The notes beneath the pieces were generated by a model. The model was not told the DNA's origin. It was given only the letters and a program-made list of their open reading frames with translations, and ran no database searches. A stretch of 64,000 bases of DNA from Tritrichomonas musculus (Eukaryota > Parabasalia > Tritrichomonadida > Tritrichomonadidae). Location: positions 558,001-622,000 of the forward strand of contig JAPFFF010000048.1 of assembly GCA_039105265.1 (NCBI GenBank). Reading direction: 5' to 3'. The translations under genes and the position numbers were made by a program. This document shows positions 17,119 to 25,794 of the stretch, piece after piece (the first letter of the stretch is position 1; every line of letters starts with the position of its first letter).

Positions 17119-17174
17119 GCTATAACGAATCGGTGGCGTTTGAGTTCAAAAATAACGATTCATCTATTTTTGGT

Positions 17175-20100
17175 TTACGTCGATTCGAGTGCAGCTAATC
17201 GTGTTTCTAACGCTGCGATGTAACCCCATAGTTGTTCGATTTGGCTATTCAACGCCAACGAATCATGATGATCACCGGTATCGGCACGTAAATTTCTATA
17301 TTCTAATGGGTTCTTACCTTTATGTTTCATGAAACCTTTGATAGTGAACTCACCAGTACTGTTATTCCAGTTTATCGTGTAGTCTTGATATCTAAGTACA
17401 GCTTCAGTTCCATTCACGTTGTAAATCATTGTATGCGTATCACTGGTACTGGAATTGGTTTTGAATATGAAGTCGAGATGTTCAGTACCATCATCAAATA
17501 CGGCATCGACTACAATATGTGCACCTTCCGCGAAAGGGAGAATCGATGGTAATTTTAAAGTTCTAGTAACACCTATCGTCAACGATGTCTTATCAGCAGA
17601 ACAGTATGATAGATCGTCATATGCTCTGACATTGTTAACATCAATGTTTGGTAACTCACTCTTCAATGCATAACCATCGAGATCACCCATAGTAGCATAA
17701 TCATCTGGCATATCACTCTTCAACATGTACTCATCTAACGCAGCAACATTAACATAATCCGTTGGTATATCACTCTTCAATGCATATCTATCCAACTGAT
17801 CAACAACGACATAATCATCTGGCATATCACTCTTCAGCATATACTCATTCAATGTTGATGTCAACTGTGATGTCGTAACATGATTGGTTGGTATCTCGCT
17901 CTTCAACGCATATCCATCGAGATCACCCATAGTAGCATAATCATCTGGCATATCACTCTTCAACATATACTCATTCAATGTTGATGTCAACTGTGATGTT
18001 GTAAGTATCTCACTCTTCAACGCATATTTGATATCAGATTCATTCTTAACTGTATCCAACGCTGTGTTAACTTCATCTACAGTCGGAAACTCATTCAGTG
18101 TAACAGCCAATGACTTATCATTCTGTTCGAGTTGATCATGTAATGAATCTATCTTATTCTGTAATGCATCTATATCACATGTATACGCTATATCGTTAGT
18201 AGTGAACTCCAAGTGTCTGATCAATGTGTTCTCTTTAATCGTGATACCAGTGACTTGAACATGTTGTGGATTCGATATAGTGATCTGCGTTGAAGAGTCA
18301 TCCATTGTAGCTGATGGAAATGTATCCGTACCAACATATTCAGATATGACACCATTAGTGATCGTTAACGAAACATACTGTTCATCATAATCAACATCAT
18401 TGAACTCACTTATTGTTCTTACCATGAGTTTAACTCTGATCGATCCATCAGTGATAATATCTTCCGCAACGAGTTTGACGTTCTTGTCTATACCATCAAT
18501 CTTACCAACAATATCAATGACATCATCTCTCGATAACTGCATTGTCTGTGCTAGTGTCTTGATCATCGGTTTCATCGTATGTCTGAATCGTTTACACATA
18601 TCCATCGTTGATGTCAACGTCATAGCAACTTTAGATGGATCATCTAGTTCATCAGTGAACGTCATATCTTCAACTGGTACGTACTCTTGATCGCACCATT
18701 CGATTATCTTATTCAGTTTATCTGTATTCGATAACACCGTTCGCGATTTCATCATTCGAGCAACCGGTACTGAAACCATATCACCGAAGAATATATCAGC
18801 ACCAATATCCGGTAACTCATCAACCAACTTACCAGCCATGTCTGTAACAACATCAGCACCGACATCACTAACCTTAGTAACAGTATTCACCAACTCACGA
18901 CCGACTGTATTAGCAACACCTTTCGATGCGAACGACAACGCTTTACCAGCAACTCCCAATCCAGTAGCACCTATAACACATCCAGCTACTCCCAACGCGA
19001 TACCAACATTAGCTTTCATATCGATATTGTCAACCTCTTTCTGTAGATACTTGGTCTTCGATTGTTGATCAACCATTTCTGAACTAAGTGCATCGACTTT
19101 ACTCTTCACCTCTTTAACATCGTATGATACTACATCAACGTTGTTCGTCACTAGATTCAAATCCGATCTCATTGTTGTTATATTATCAGCTGTGATGATC
19201 TTCGATGATGTAATGTTGAAATCAGTATATAGTGTCGTAGCTGCGTTCGGATTCGGTGATACTTCATAGAACTGTTGTTTAATGATATACTCGAACGCGT
19301 TCGTTGATGGATCCCAGTTGACTTCATCTATCGGATCAGTATAGTCATGACGTAGATATAAAGTGATATCACGACCAGTGTCATTCTTCGATCGCTTAGT
19401 CCATACGTAACCGATTCTATCGACTGTATCCAATGCACCTTTCAAATCAACGTAACCATTGTCGTTGGTACCACTGCGATGAACTTCATCACCATCAATC
19501 GTGAAAGACAATCGATTAACGAGTTCTTGTCCAAGTAGAACCAGATCGAGATATAACTGTTCAATATCACTGATATTCAACTTCAATGTCGAGTAATTAC
19601 CAATAGTACATGATACTGAAGCGAGATCATATCCATCCAACTTAACTGATGAATCAGCTGATGTGAAACCAATACTCAATGAATAATCAGATCCGTTAAC
19701 GACAGAACCATCTTTAAACTTGATATACGGTTCGTATACACCACCCTCATCACGCATACATGTACGAAGTAACGAATATGCTAGTCCATTTGAGTTTGTT
19801 TCACTAATCGCTCTACTATTCAATGTATCTCGTTTAACAGCTATGATACAACCAGTTGAACCATAGTTATCTGGTTTTGGATCACGTTTCTGACACTTAC
19901 TGATGATCTTACTCTGGAATCGACCTTGAATATCATCACCGATCCATTTATTACCGTCCCACGTAAACGACCATTTATTACCGAAACAGTATTCACTGAA
20001 CTTGAATGTCAGATTAGTTGGTATCTCATATGATTCCGGTATCTTATAAATCATCTTATAACACTCACACTCATACTCCAATGTTTCTGATCCGAATGCA

Positions 20101-23100
20101 TCATCATACTTAACATGTTCATCATAAGTGATCATTGATGGACGATAGAAGTAGTAGACATCAGATTCTTGTAATCTCAACGCGTTCTTCGCATCGATGA
20201 TATCGCATTTGATAACTGGTTTACGTGATACTAATGAGTCATCATTCAGTAAGTTATGAATGGTCATGTCACCGTTGAGATACCATGAGTATGGTTCTAT
20301 GTCGAGGTCTTTGTCGAACATGATCTCTGGATCATCACGTTCACGAGTCGAGTATGTGTAGCAATCACGAGCTTTGTTATGAGTCAACTCCGGACATATG
20401 AATTTACCGTTATCGAATGATATGATGAAATCGTTCAATACATTCCCTTGCCAATCCAATATCAATAGATTTCGCATATGAATCTTGAATACATCAACCG
20501 TTGTAGTAAACCTACTCTTGAGTTCACTTGGTAATGATATCTTCATGATGATGACTGGATCTTGAACTGAATCAGTTGATGTTGGTTCATATGTGGTGAT
20601 ATCACTATGTTTGACGTAATATGTGGGATAACCATCGATGGTATCGAATTCGCTATCTCCGCTAGTAAATGGTTGATTGGATTCAACCTCTTGAATCTTA
20701 TACGATAACAACTCTAATGGACCCTTAATAGTATCACGAAATGTCTTACATATATTGACGCATGAGTTCAATGATACAGCTTCGTTACTATCATCTGGAA
20801 TCGATATATCAGATTCAGTACTCTTACACCAATCGATAAGAGGTTGTAGACTGAGTTTATTTGGTATGGATTCACCCTCTAGTGAATAAGTACTAGCTTT
20901 GCGAATCGATCGGGGTATATACAACACAGCATCTACTATCGGAACCAATATACGTGAACCTCTACAGACTACATAACGATCAGTCAGTGACGGATGATCT
21001 AATAACCACTCCATATCCATGTTGATCTCTTCTAATCGGTTGTTGATGTTCGATATGAATCCACGTAATGTTGATCGATGTTGTTCATCGTGATCCCTCA
21101 TCCATTGAATATCATGATCAGTGAGTGTTAGTTGATTATCGGGATTAGTGAGAGTGATTTGATTATCATTGATGGTTACTTGATTGATATGTCGTCGATC
21201 GATAACTCCAATAACATTGTTTTTGTAAACAACTTCTGTGTGATCATCATTGTTAGTGGAACCAAGTTCGCTTCGCGAATCTCTGAATCTTAATCCATTG
21301 ATCTCATTAGCGAGTCTATGACGTTGAAACCAATCCATCTGTTCGATATCACCAAGTGTGATAGTGGTTCCAGGGATGACGACATCAGCATCATCCGTTG
21401 GAGTAAGTTCGTGATTGACAACCACTACATTGTATTCATTAGCGATGAGTTCACGAGTATCATCATTGACGTGAATACCATCTGAGTTAACGTTAACGGA
21501 TGATCCATGAACAGGGTTCACTTTGCCATGCAAATGACTGTGAATAGATATTCCATCACTGTCAACTGATGTACGAGTCAGCATGGTTACATCGATGATC
21601 GCAACAGTTCTACCACTCGAATCTCTCACTTCAGTCCAATCAACACCGGTATCTACATCACTGTTTCTAACGAATTGGAGTTCAGGATGTGTATTCTCGA
21701 ATAGGATTCGATCAGTCAATAACATCTGTTCTATTTCTAACGCGGTTCGTCCATCATAAGACCATGTTGAGGTGGTATCTACACGACGTCTGCTATCGAA
21801 TCTGATACATTCTGGAGTCGTTATTGATTGTACATGATCACGTCTTCTGATATAAACCACTTCACCAGTAGTTACACTCGTTATGAGTATGAGATCATTA
21901 CCGATCTGATCAACATGGACATCAGATGAGTTCAACGCTAACAACTCTTCATCAGTGAGATTCGATAATGATTCCAGATTATGATCACCAAATCCAGATC
22001 CCGCGTTAGTGGTTGTATCATGAGTTAATCTAGTCGTTGGTGTTTCGTCATCTAAATCATCTAGTTCCATCTCATCAGTGTTTTCGACTGTGTGATCAAC
22101 AATGGTGTTATCGCGATGTTCTCTCCATCTACGACGCAATTCACGAACTGAATCAGTAATAGTTTGTATCGATTGTTGAATAGTTCTTACACCTTCAATC
22201 ATTTCCGGTACTCGATCTAATGTTAATCCACCAGCAATTAATGTCGTGGTTGTAGTACCGATCTGAGTTAACGAGTTCATCGCGTTTAGTACCAAATCAG
22301 TAGCAGTTAACGATGATGTAGCTGCTGGAATCTCTGTCTGTGTTGGAATGAATCGTTTTAGTACTTGACCAGCAGCGCTAGTATCCATATCGAGGAGGAA
22401 TTTACCACTAATCGGTTGTTTACCACCGGGGTAATCATCATTCGGTCCACCCATTCCAGGGAATGTAAAGTCTTCAGTTCGATATGTGTTGATGTTCATG
22501 TTCTCACCTGTCATGGATAGAGTTGATAGATCTTTAACCATATTCACTGCACCTGAAAGTATTGTGATTATGTCACTAGCAATCGCTAGACCTTTACGAA
22601 TAGAATCAATGTACTCGTTATACGCAGCTTGTAATCGAAGTTGTTCTTGGATACCATTGATGATAGCACGTAACACTGAGTAGTCATATGCAAGTACGTC
22701 AACGGTACCACCAACTACATTCAGATCTCGACGCATAGTCATGATGTTATCAGCCCATATGATCTTCGATGAGTAGATGTTATTATCAGTGGTGATGGTA
22801 GTACATTCACGTGGATCTGGTTTGACTTCATAGAACTGTTGAGTGATCATGATATCGAATGGATTGTACGTTTCATCAGCGGTATCTGGTTTCTGTTCGA
22901 AATACTCTTTCTCGATATAGATGTGAATGTCGTTATTGGTATTCTCTTCTGGAATAGACTTGTTCGAGTGTGTAACTTCGCGTATGTATGTGAATGATTC
23001 TATAACAGGGTTGTTGTCACGAGTATTCAGATAATGAAGGTTGATTGGAGTAGTTATGTTCAGATCCCACTTCAATGGAGTTACAAAACCGTTGATATTG

Positions 23101-23819
23101 ATATCAGCTAGTACATACAACATGTTATTACTGGATACGTCGTTAGATACTTCAACACCGAATTGTTGAACATCGATGTTGTCATAATGTGGTGATTCAC
23201 CGAGTTTAACGTTATCATCAGATACATTGATGACGGTTCCATCAGCGTACATTACTCTCCAGTTTGTAACGTATTTGGATAGTATAGTAGCATAGTTGTC
23301 TGAGTCTTTGACGGTATCTACGAAACATCGGATCCATTTAGCGATGTAATCATTGTGACGAACTACTATCGCTGGACTTCCATTGTTGTTTCTAACGGTT
23401 GACTGTTTATTGAATGATAGGTTCACGACGTTGTTTCCGGTCCATGAATGACCATCCCATATCAATGACCATGTATGACCAAACAGATAGTCTTTGAATT
23501 CGAATTCTAACTGTAATGGAATTTCATAGTTCGAATCGATATTCCATATCATCTCATAGTACTTACTTGATTGAGTGATCAATGACGGTTTATATAGATA
23601 CAGTTGATCGGATTCACAGAGTTCGAATAGTGAGTTATCATTAATCTCTGATTTAGTGTTTTGGATTAGATCATCGATTTCTTTCTTGGTATAGATACAA
23701 TTGATACGAACATCATCAACTTTACTGTCTTTGGTGATCTTTAATTCATCGTCTCTGACTTTGATTTTGTAACCGCGATCTTTCAATGTCATTGCACGCA
23801 CAGCTAATGGGGTAATCAT
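17175..23819 (-). CDS. Giant fibre-like protein with internal duplication, element D
   Basis: The 2214-residue product has two similar halves. An N-terminal module (YLYKPSLITQ..., FGHTWSLIWDGHSWTGN, residues ~70-130) recurs near 1220-1300 (FYRPSMITY..., FGNKWSFTWDGNKWIGD). A second block (ITQQFYEVKPDPRECTTITT, ~320) recurs near 1510 (IIKQQFYEVSPNPNAATTLY). A third (WCKSTESDIS..., ~990) recurs near 1710 (WCDQEYVPVE...). Around 1600 there is a glycine/alanine-rich hydrophobic stretch (VGIALGVAGCVIGATGLGVA). Residues ~1930-2060 are short repeats (EYMLKSDMPDDYATMGDLDG), like the stalk repeats of tailed-phage fibres. The end is a beta-rich head and a coiled coil (LWGYIAALETRLAALES). A receptor-binding or attachment fibre is inferred. 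B carries related sequence. Confidence 0.65.
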   Translation of the reverse strand: MITPLAVRAMTLKDRGYKIKVRDDELKITKDSKVDDVRINCIYTKKEIDDLIQNTKSEINDNSLFELCESDQLYLYKPSLITQSSKYYEMIWNIDSNYEIPLQLEFEFKDYLFGHTWSLIWDGHSWTGNNVVNLSFNKQSTVRNNNGSPAIVVRHNDYIAKWIRCFVDTVKDSDNYATILSKYVTNWRVMYADGTVINVSDDNVKLGESPHYDNIDVQQFGVEVSNDVSSNNMLYVLADININGFVTPLKWDLNITTPINLHYLNTRDNNPVIESFTYIREVTHSNKSIPEENTNNDIHIYIEKEYFEQKPDTADETYNPFDIMITQQFYEVKPDPRECTTITTDNNIYSSKIIWADNIMTMRRDLNVVGGTVDVLAYDYSVLRAIINGIQEQLRLQAAYNEYIDSIRKGLAIASDIITILSGAVNMVKDLSTLSMTGENMNINTYRTEDFTFPGMGGPNDDYPGGKQPISGKFLLDMDTSAAGQVLKRFIPTQTEIPAATSSLTATDLVLNAMNSLTQIGTTTTTLIAGGLTLDRVPEMIEGVRTIQQSIQTITDSVRELRRRWREHRDNTIVDHTVENTDEMELDDLDDETPTTRLTHDTTTNAGSGFGDHNLESLSNLTDEELLALNSSDVHVDQIGNDLILITSVTTGEVVYIRRRDHVQSITTPECIRFDSRRRVDTTSTWSYDGRTALEIEQMLLTDRILFENTHPELQFVRNSDVDTGVDWTEVRDSSGRTVAIIDVTMLTRTSVDSDGISIHSHLHGKVNPVHGSSVNVNSDGIHVNDDTRELIANEYNVVVVNHELTPTDDADVVIPGTTITLGDIEQMDWFQRHRLANEINGLRFRDSRSELGSTNNDDHTEVVYKNNVIGVIDRRHINQVTINDNQITLTNPDNQLTLTDHDIQWMRDHDEQHRSTLRGFISNINNRLEEINMDMEWLLDHPSLTDRYVVCRGSRILVPIVDAVLYIPRSIRKASTYSLEGESIPNKLSLQPLIDWCKSTESDISIPDDSNEAVSLNSCVNICKTFRDTIKGPLELLSYKIQEVESNQPFTSGDSEFDTIDGYPTYYVKHSDITTYEPTSTDSVQDPVIIMKISLPSELKSRFTTTVDVFKIHMRNLLILDWQGNVLNDFIISFDNGKFICPELTHNKARDCYTYSTRERDDPEIMFDKDLDIEPYSWYLNGDMTIHNLLNDDSLVSRKPVIKCDIIDAKNALRLQESDVYYFYRPSMITYDEHVKYDDAFGSETLEYECECYKMIYKIPESYEIPTNLTFKFSEYCFGNKWSFTWDGNKWIGDDIQGRFQSKIISKCQKRDPKPDNYGSTGCIIAVKRDTLNSRAISETNSNGLAYSLLRTCMRDEGGVYEPYIKFKDGSVVNGSDYSLSIGFTSADSSVKLDGYDLASVSCTIGNYSTLKLNISDIEQLYLDLVLLGQELVNRLSFTIDGDEVHRSGTNDNGYVDLKGALDTVDRIGYVWTKRSKNDTGRDITLYLRHDYTDPIDEVNWDPSTNAFEYIIKQQFYEVSPNPNAATTLYTDFNITSSKIITADNITTMRSDLNLVTNNVDVVSYDVKEVKSKVDALSSEMVDQQSKTKYLQKEVDNIDMKANVGIALGVAGCVIGATGLGVAGKALSFASKGVANTVGRELVNTVTKVSDVGADVVTDMAGKLVDELPDIGADIFFGDMVSVPVARMMKSRTVLSNTDKLNKIIEWCDQEYVPVEDMTFTDELDDPSKVAMTLTSTMDMCKRFRHTMKPMIKTLAQTMQLSRDDVIDIVGKIDGIDKNVKLVAEDIITDGSIRVKLMVRTISEFNDVDYDEQYVSLTITNGVISEYVGTDTFPSATMDDSSTQITISNPQHVQVTGITIKENTLIRHLEFTTNDIAYTCDIDALQNKIDSLHDQLEQNDKSLAVTLNEFPTVDEVNTALDTVKNESDIKYALKSEILTTSQLTSTLNEYMLKSDMPDDYATMGDLDGYALKSEIPTNHVTTSQLTSTLNEYMLKSDMPDDYVVVDQLDRYALKSDIPTDYVNVAALDEYMLKSDMPDDYATMGDLDGYALKSELPNIDVNNVRAYDDLSYCSADKTSLTIGVTRTLKLPSILPFAEGAHIVVDAVFDDGTEHLDFIFKTNSSTSDTHTMIYNVNGTEAVLRYQDYTINWNNSTGEFTIKGFMKHKGKNPLEYRNLRADTGDHHDSLALNSQIEQLWGYIAALETRLAALEST

Positions 23820-23837
23820 TTTATTACGTGTAAAATG
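23817..23837. promoter_or_regulatory. Divergent start region of the fibre and 253-residue genes
   Basis: The two ATGs face away from each other with only 15 bases between them. The stretch CATTTTATTACGTGTAAAAT(G) is nearly its own reverse complement around a TTACGTG(T) centre. Start signals for both genes must lie within or overlap this short near-palindrome, which suggests they are expressed together. Confidence 0.5.
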
Positions 23838-24596
23838 CTGTTATCATTACAAAGTACCGGACCGGACTACAGTCATTTACAAGCAAACATTAACATACCA
23901 TGGAATTGTGAGTACATTGAATATCATGTCGCTTCGATAAACACGAGAGATCTATTGATAACGACAGAAGATGATGTAATCGAATTCGAATATGAAGATG
24001 ATTGTGGTTTTCTCGATAAACATAAATTGAAGTGTCTAGATCTGTTCAACGTTAGTAAGAAAGATGCTAATAGTATACTCACATGGGATGGTGCTGAAAA
24101 ATATATTAATGTCGGAGTTAACCTTGAAGGTGATGGAAGTAGAGGTCGAACACTGATTACTCCGTTAATTGATGAATTCAAATTCACACGAATTGATCAT
24201 CGAGCTGGACTAGTCACTGGACTATATAACATGAAACTCAATACAGTATATCCAGCTAATAAATTGATTATAGCTGAGAGACCGATTAGAGACTATGCGA
24301 ATAAACTATATCTGGTATCGAAACAGGGTCAAGCTATTCAATCTAATATCGGTGACATAGAATACACACCATCAGTCATAGCTAGTATCGATCATATCAT
24401 CGATATAGATACACCAATCATCCAGAACTTCGAAACCTATGGTAAACCAATCAAAAATATCGTTAACATAGATTCATTCAAACAAATCGATCTACAACTA
24501 GTCGACTTCCAGTATCAACCAGTAATGTTAGCCAGTCCGATGTTTGTAACTATTAAAGTTAAACCATGTGATAATCCAAAAATGAAATTACATTAA
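23835..24596 (+). CDS. Beta-rich protein, possible penton or fibre partner, element D
   Basis: The 253-residue product is beta-rich throughout with no membrane segment; an example is LQANINIPWNCEYIEYHVAS near the start and QPVMLASPMFVTIKVKPC at the end. Its length is that of Polinton single jelly-roll penton proteins, and it is expressed divergently from the fibre gene at a distance of 15 bases. It could therefore be the penton base or a fibre-attachment protein. I see no diagnostic motif, and the 441-residue protein is a competing penton candidate. It converges on the AT-hook-like gene with four bases between stop codons. Confidence 0.45.
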   Translation: MLLSLQSTGPDYSHLQANINIPWNCEYIEYHVASINTRDLLITTEDDVIEFEYEDDCGFLDKHKLKCLDLFNVSKKDANSILTWDGAEKYINVGVNLEGDGSRGRTLITPLIDEFKFTRIDHRAGLVTGLYNMKLNTVYPANKLIIAERPIRDYANKLYLVSKQGQAIQSNIGDIEYTPSVIASIDHIIDIDTPIIQNFETYGKPIKNIVNIDSFKQIDLQLVDFQYQPVMLASPMFVTIKVKPCDNPKMKLH

Positions 24597-24600
24597 AGAT

Positions 24601-24915
24601 TTACTCGTTTGATTTGTTTTTAGATTCGAGTTGAGCTTTCAATGCTCGTAATTCAAGTAACTCTTGTTTCTTACGTTCACGATACGCTTTCTGTTGAGCT
24701 CTACGAGCGAGTACACGTTCTTCATCAGTTTGATACTTACGCTTACGTCCACGATTGGATTTCTGTGGAGTAACTTCCGCAAGGAGTGTTTCGGTAGTAA
24801 CTTCATTAAGGAGTTCTTCATCAGATTGTTTGGATCTTAATGATTTGATTACTTCAGTTTCGTTGAAGAGTTCGGTGTTGATTCGATTCTCGATGTTTCC
24901 GTTTGAAATAGTCAT
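24601..24915 (-). CDS. Small basic AT-hook/leucine-zipper-like protein, element D
   Basis: The 104-residue product has an AT-hook-like patch, KSNRGRKRKYQTDEER (residues ~53-68), followed by the basic helix VLARRAQQKAYRERKK and a leucine helix (QELLELRALKAQLES). The first 50 residues are acidic and polar. It is homologous to the 85-residue protein of A (shared pattern RGRK.KY.T.EER..ARR.QQK.YR.RKKQEL.EL). DNA binding through the AT-hook and basic helix is likely from the family pattern; a transcriptional or chromatin role is inference. It lies 46 bases downstream of the KilA-N locus, in the same direction. Confidence 0.6.
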   Translation of the reverse strand: MTISNGNIENRINTELFNETEVIKSLRSKQSDEELLNEVTTETLLAEVTPQKSNRGRKRKYQTDEERVLARRAQQKAYRERKKQELLELRALKAQLESKNKSNE

Positions 24916-24961
24916 TTATTTGGGAACGAATTAAAAAATAAAAATATAATACGAATAACAC

Positions 24962-25705
24962 TTACTTTTGAAAATGATTGAAGTATTCGCTAATGGGTTC
25001 ATAGAGCTGATCAAGATACTTGACATGTAATCTGATGTCGCATCCATTCATTTCATATTCACCAACTGGAACTATTTGTTTTATAATCTCTTTCACGTCT
25101 TTATTCACTGACATTGATATCGGAAGGTTGTCTCGATAGAACCATCTTTCAGATTCATCTTCATAGTGTTTACGGACTTGATCGAATGTTGATTTACTAC
25201 GACGAACTAGATGTAATATAACTCTGTTTGAGTTACTCGAAACAGGTTCTTTCCAGATGAGATATCGATAATCATGTTCGTGATTCTTTGGTACCATACG
25301 GGGTCGTTGATGTTGAATCGTTGACTCCATTTCTTCACGTTCAGATGTCGCCATCTGATCGAGGAGTTTATATATCTGGAGAGCATATCGTGGTGAAGCC
25401 CATCGAGCAACATCATTAACTAGTAACCTGTGAACGTAATATCCCTTTAGTTCATTTGGTACATTGATTCTGTTATCTATCGGTAATGATCCCATTAGAT
25501 CTCTGTCATGTTCAAACGCTTTCAATAACTCTTGAGTTTCTTTATTACGATACCATTCATTCGCTCTCTTCTTAGATTTACACGCATTGATAATAGACTA
25601 TACTTGATACATATCATCATCAATGGAATGGACGATTCGTAACTTCTTGTTATATTGGATGAATTCATAATCACAGTTAATTGATTCACGAATAATTGTA
25701 GACAT
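24962..25705 (-). pseudogene. KilA-N domain regulator locus, element D
   Basis: The KilA-N domain is recognisable: a segment with INACKSKKRANEWYRNKETQ followed further on by LKGYYVHRLLVNDVARWASP and RYALQIYKLL, the usual end of this DNA-binding fold in phage, giant-virus and Polinton regulators. After it come a charged helical region and a C-terminal part with WFYRDNLPISM, of unknown type. I place the start at the ATG (MSTIIRESINC) 27 bases below the conserved promoter-like block. The locus appears broken by about one break. Its product would be a sequence-specific DNA-binding protein, probably an early regulator. Confidence 0.7.
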
Positions 25706-25731
25706 ATTTGAATTCACGGAAAAATATTCGA

Positions 25732-25780
25732 TTAAATTACGTTTGAGGTTATTTATAGAGATTTCAAAAATAGTGGTTTT
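25732..25780 (-). promoter_or_regulatory. Promoter-like block shared with the TIR gene
   Basis: About 47 bases on the minus strand match the block at about 9531-9577 in the left TIR (and its right-arm copy) with roughly five differences; common cores include CAAACGTAATTTA and CACT.TTTTTGA.ATCTCT. In both places an ATG followed by .CTACA stands about 27-32 bases downstream. A shared early promoter is the simplest reading. Confidence 0.6.
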
Positions 25781-25794
25781 CATCAGTGATATTG

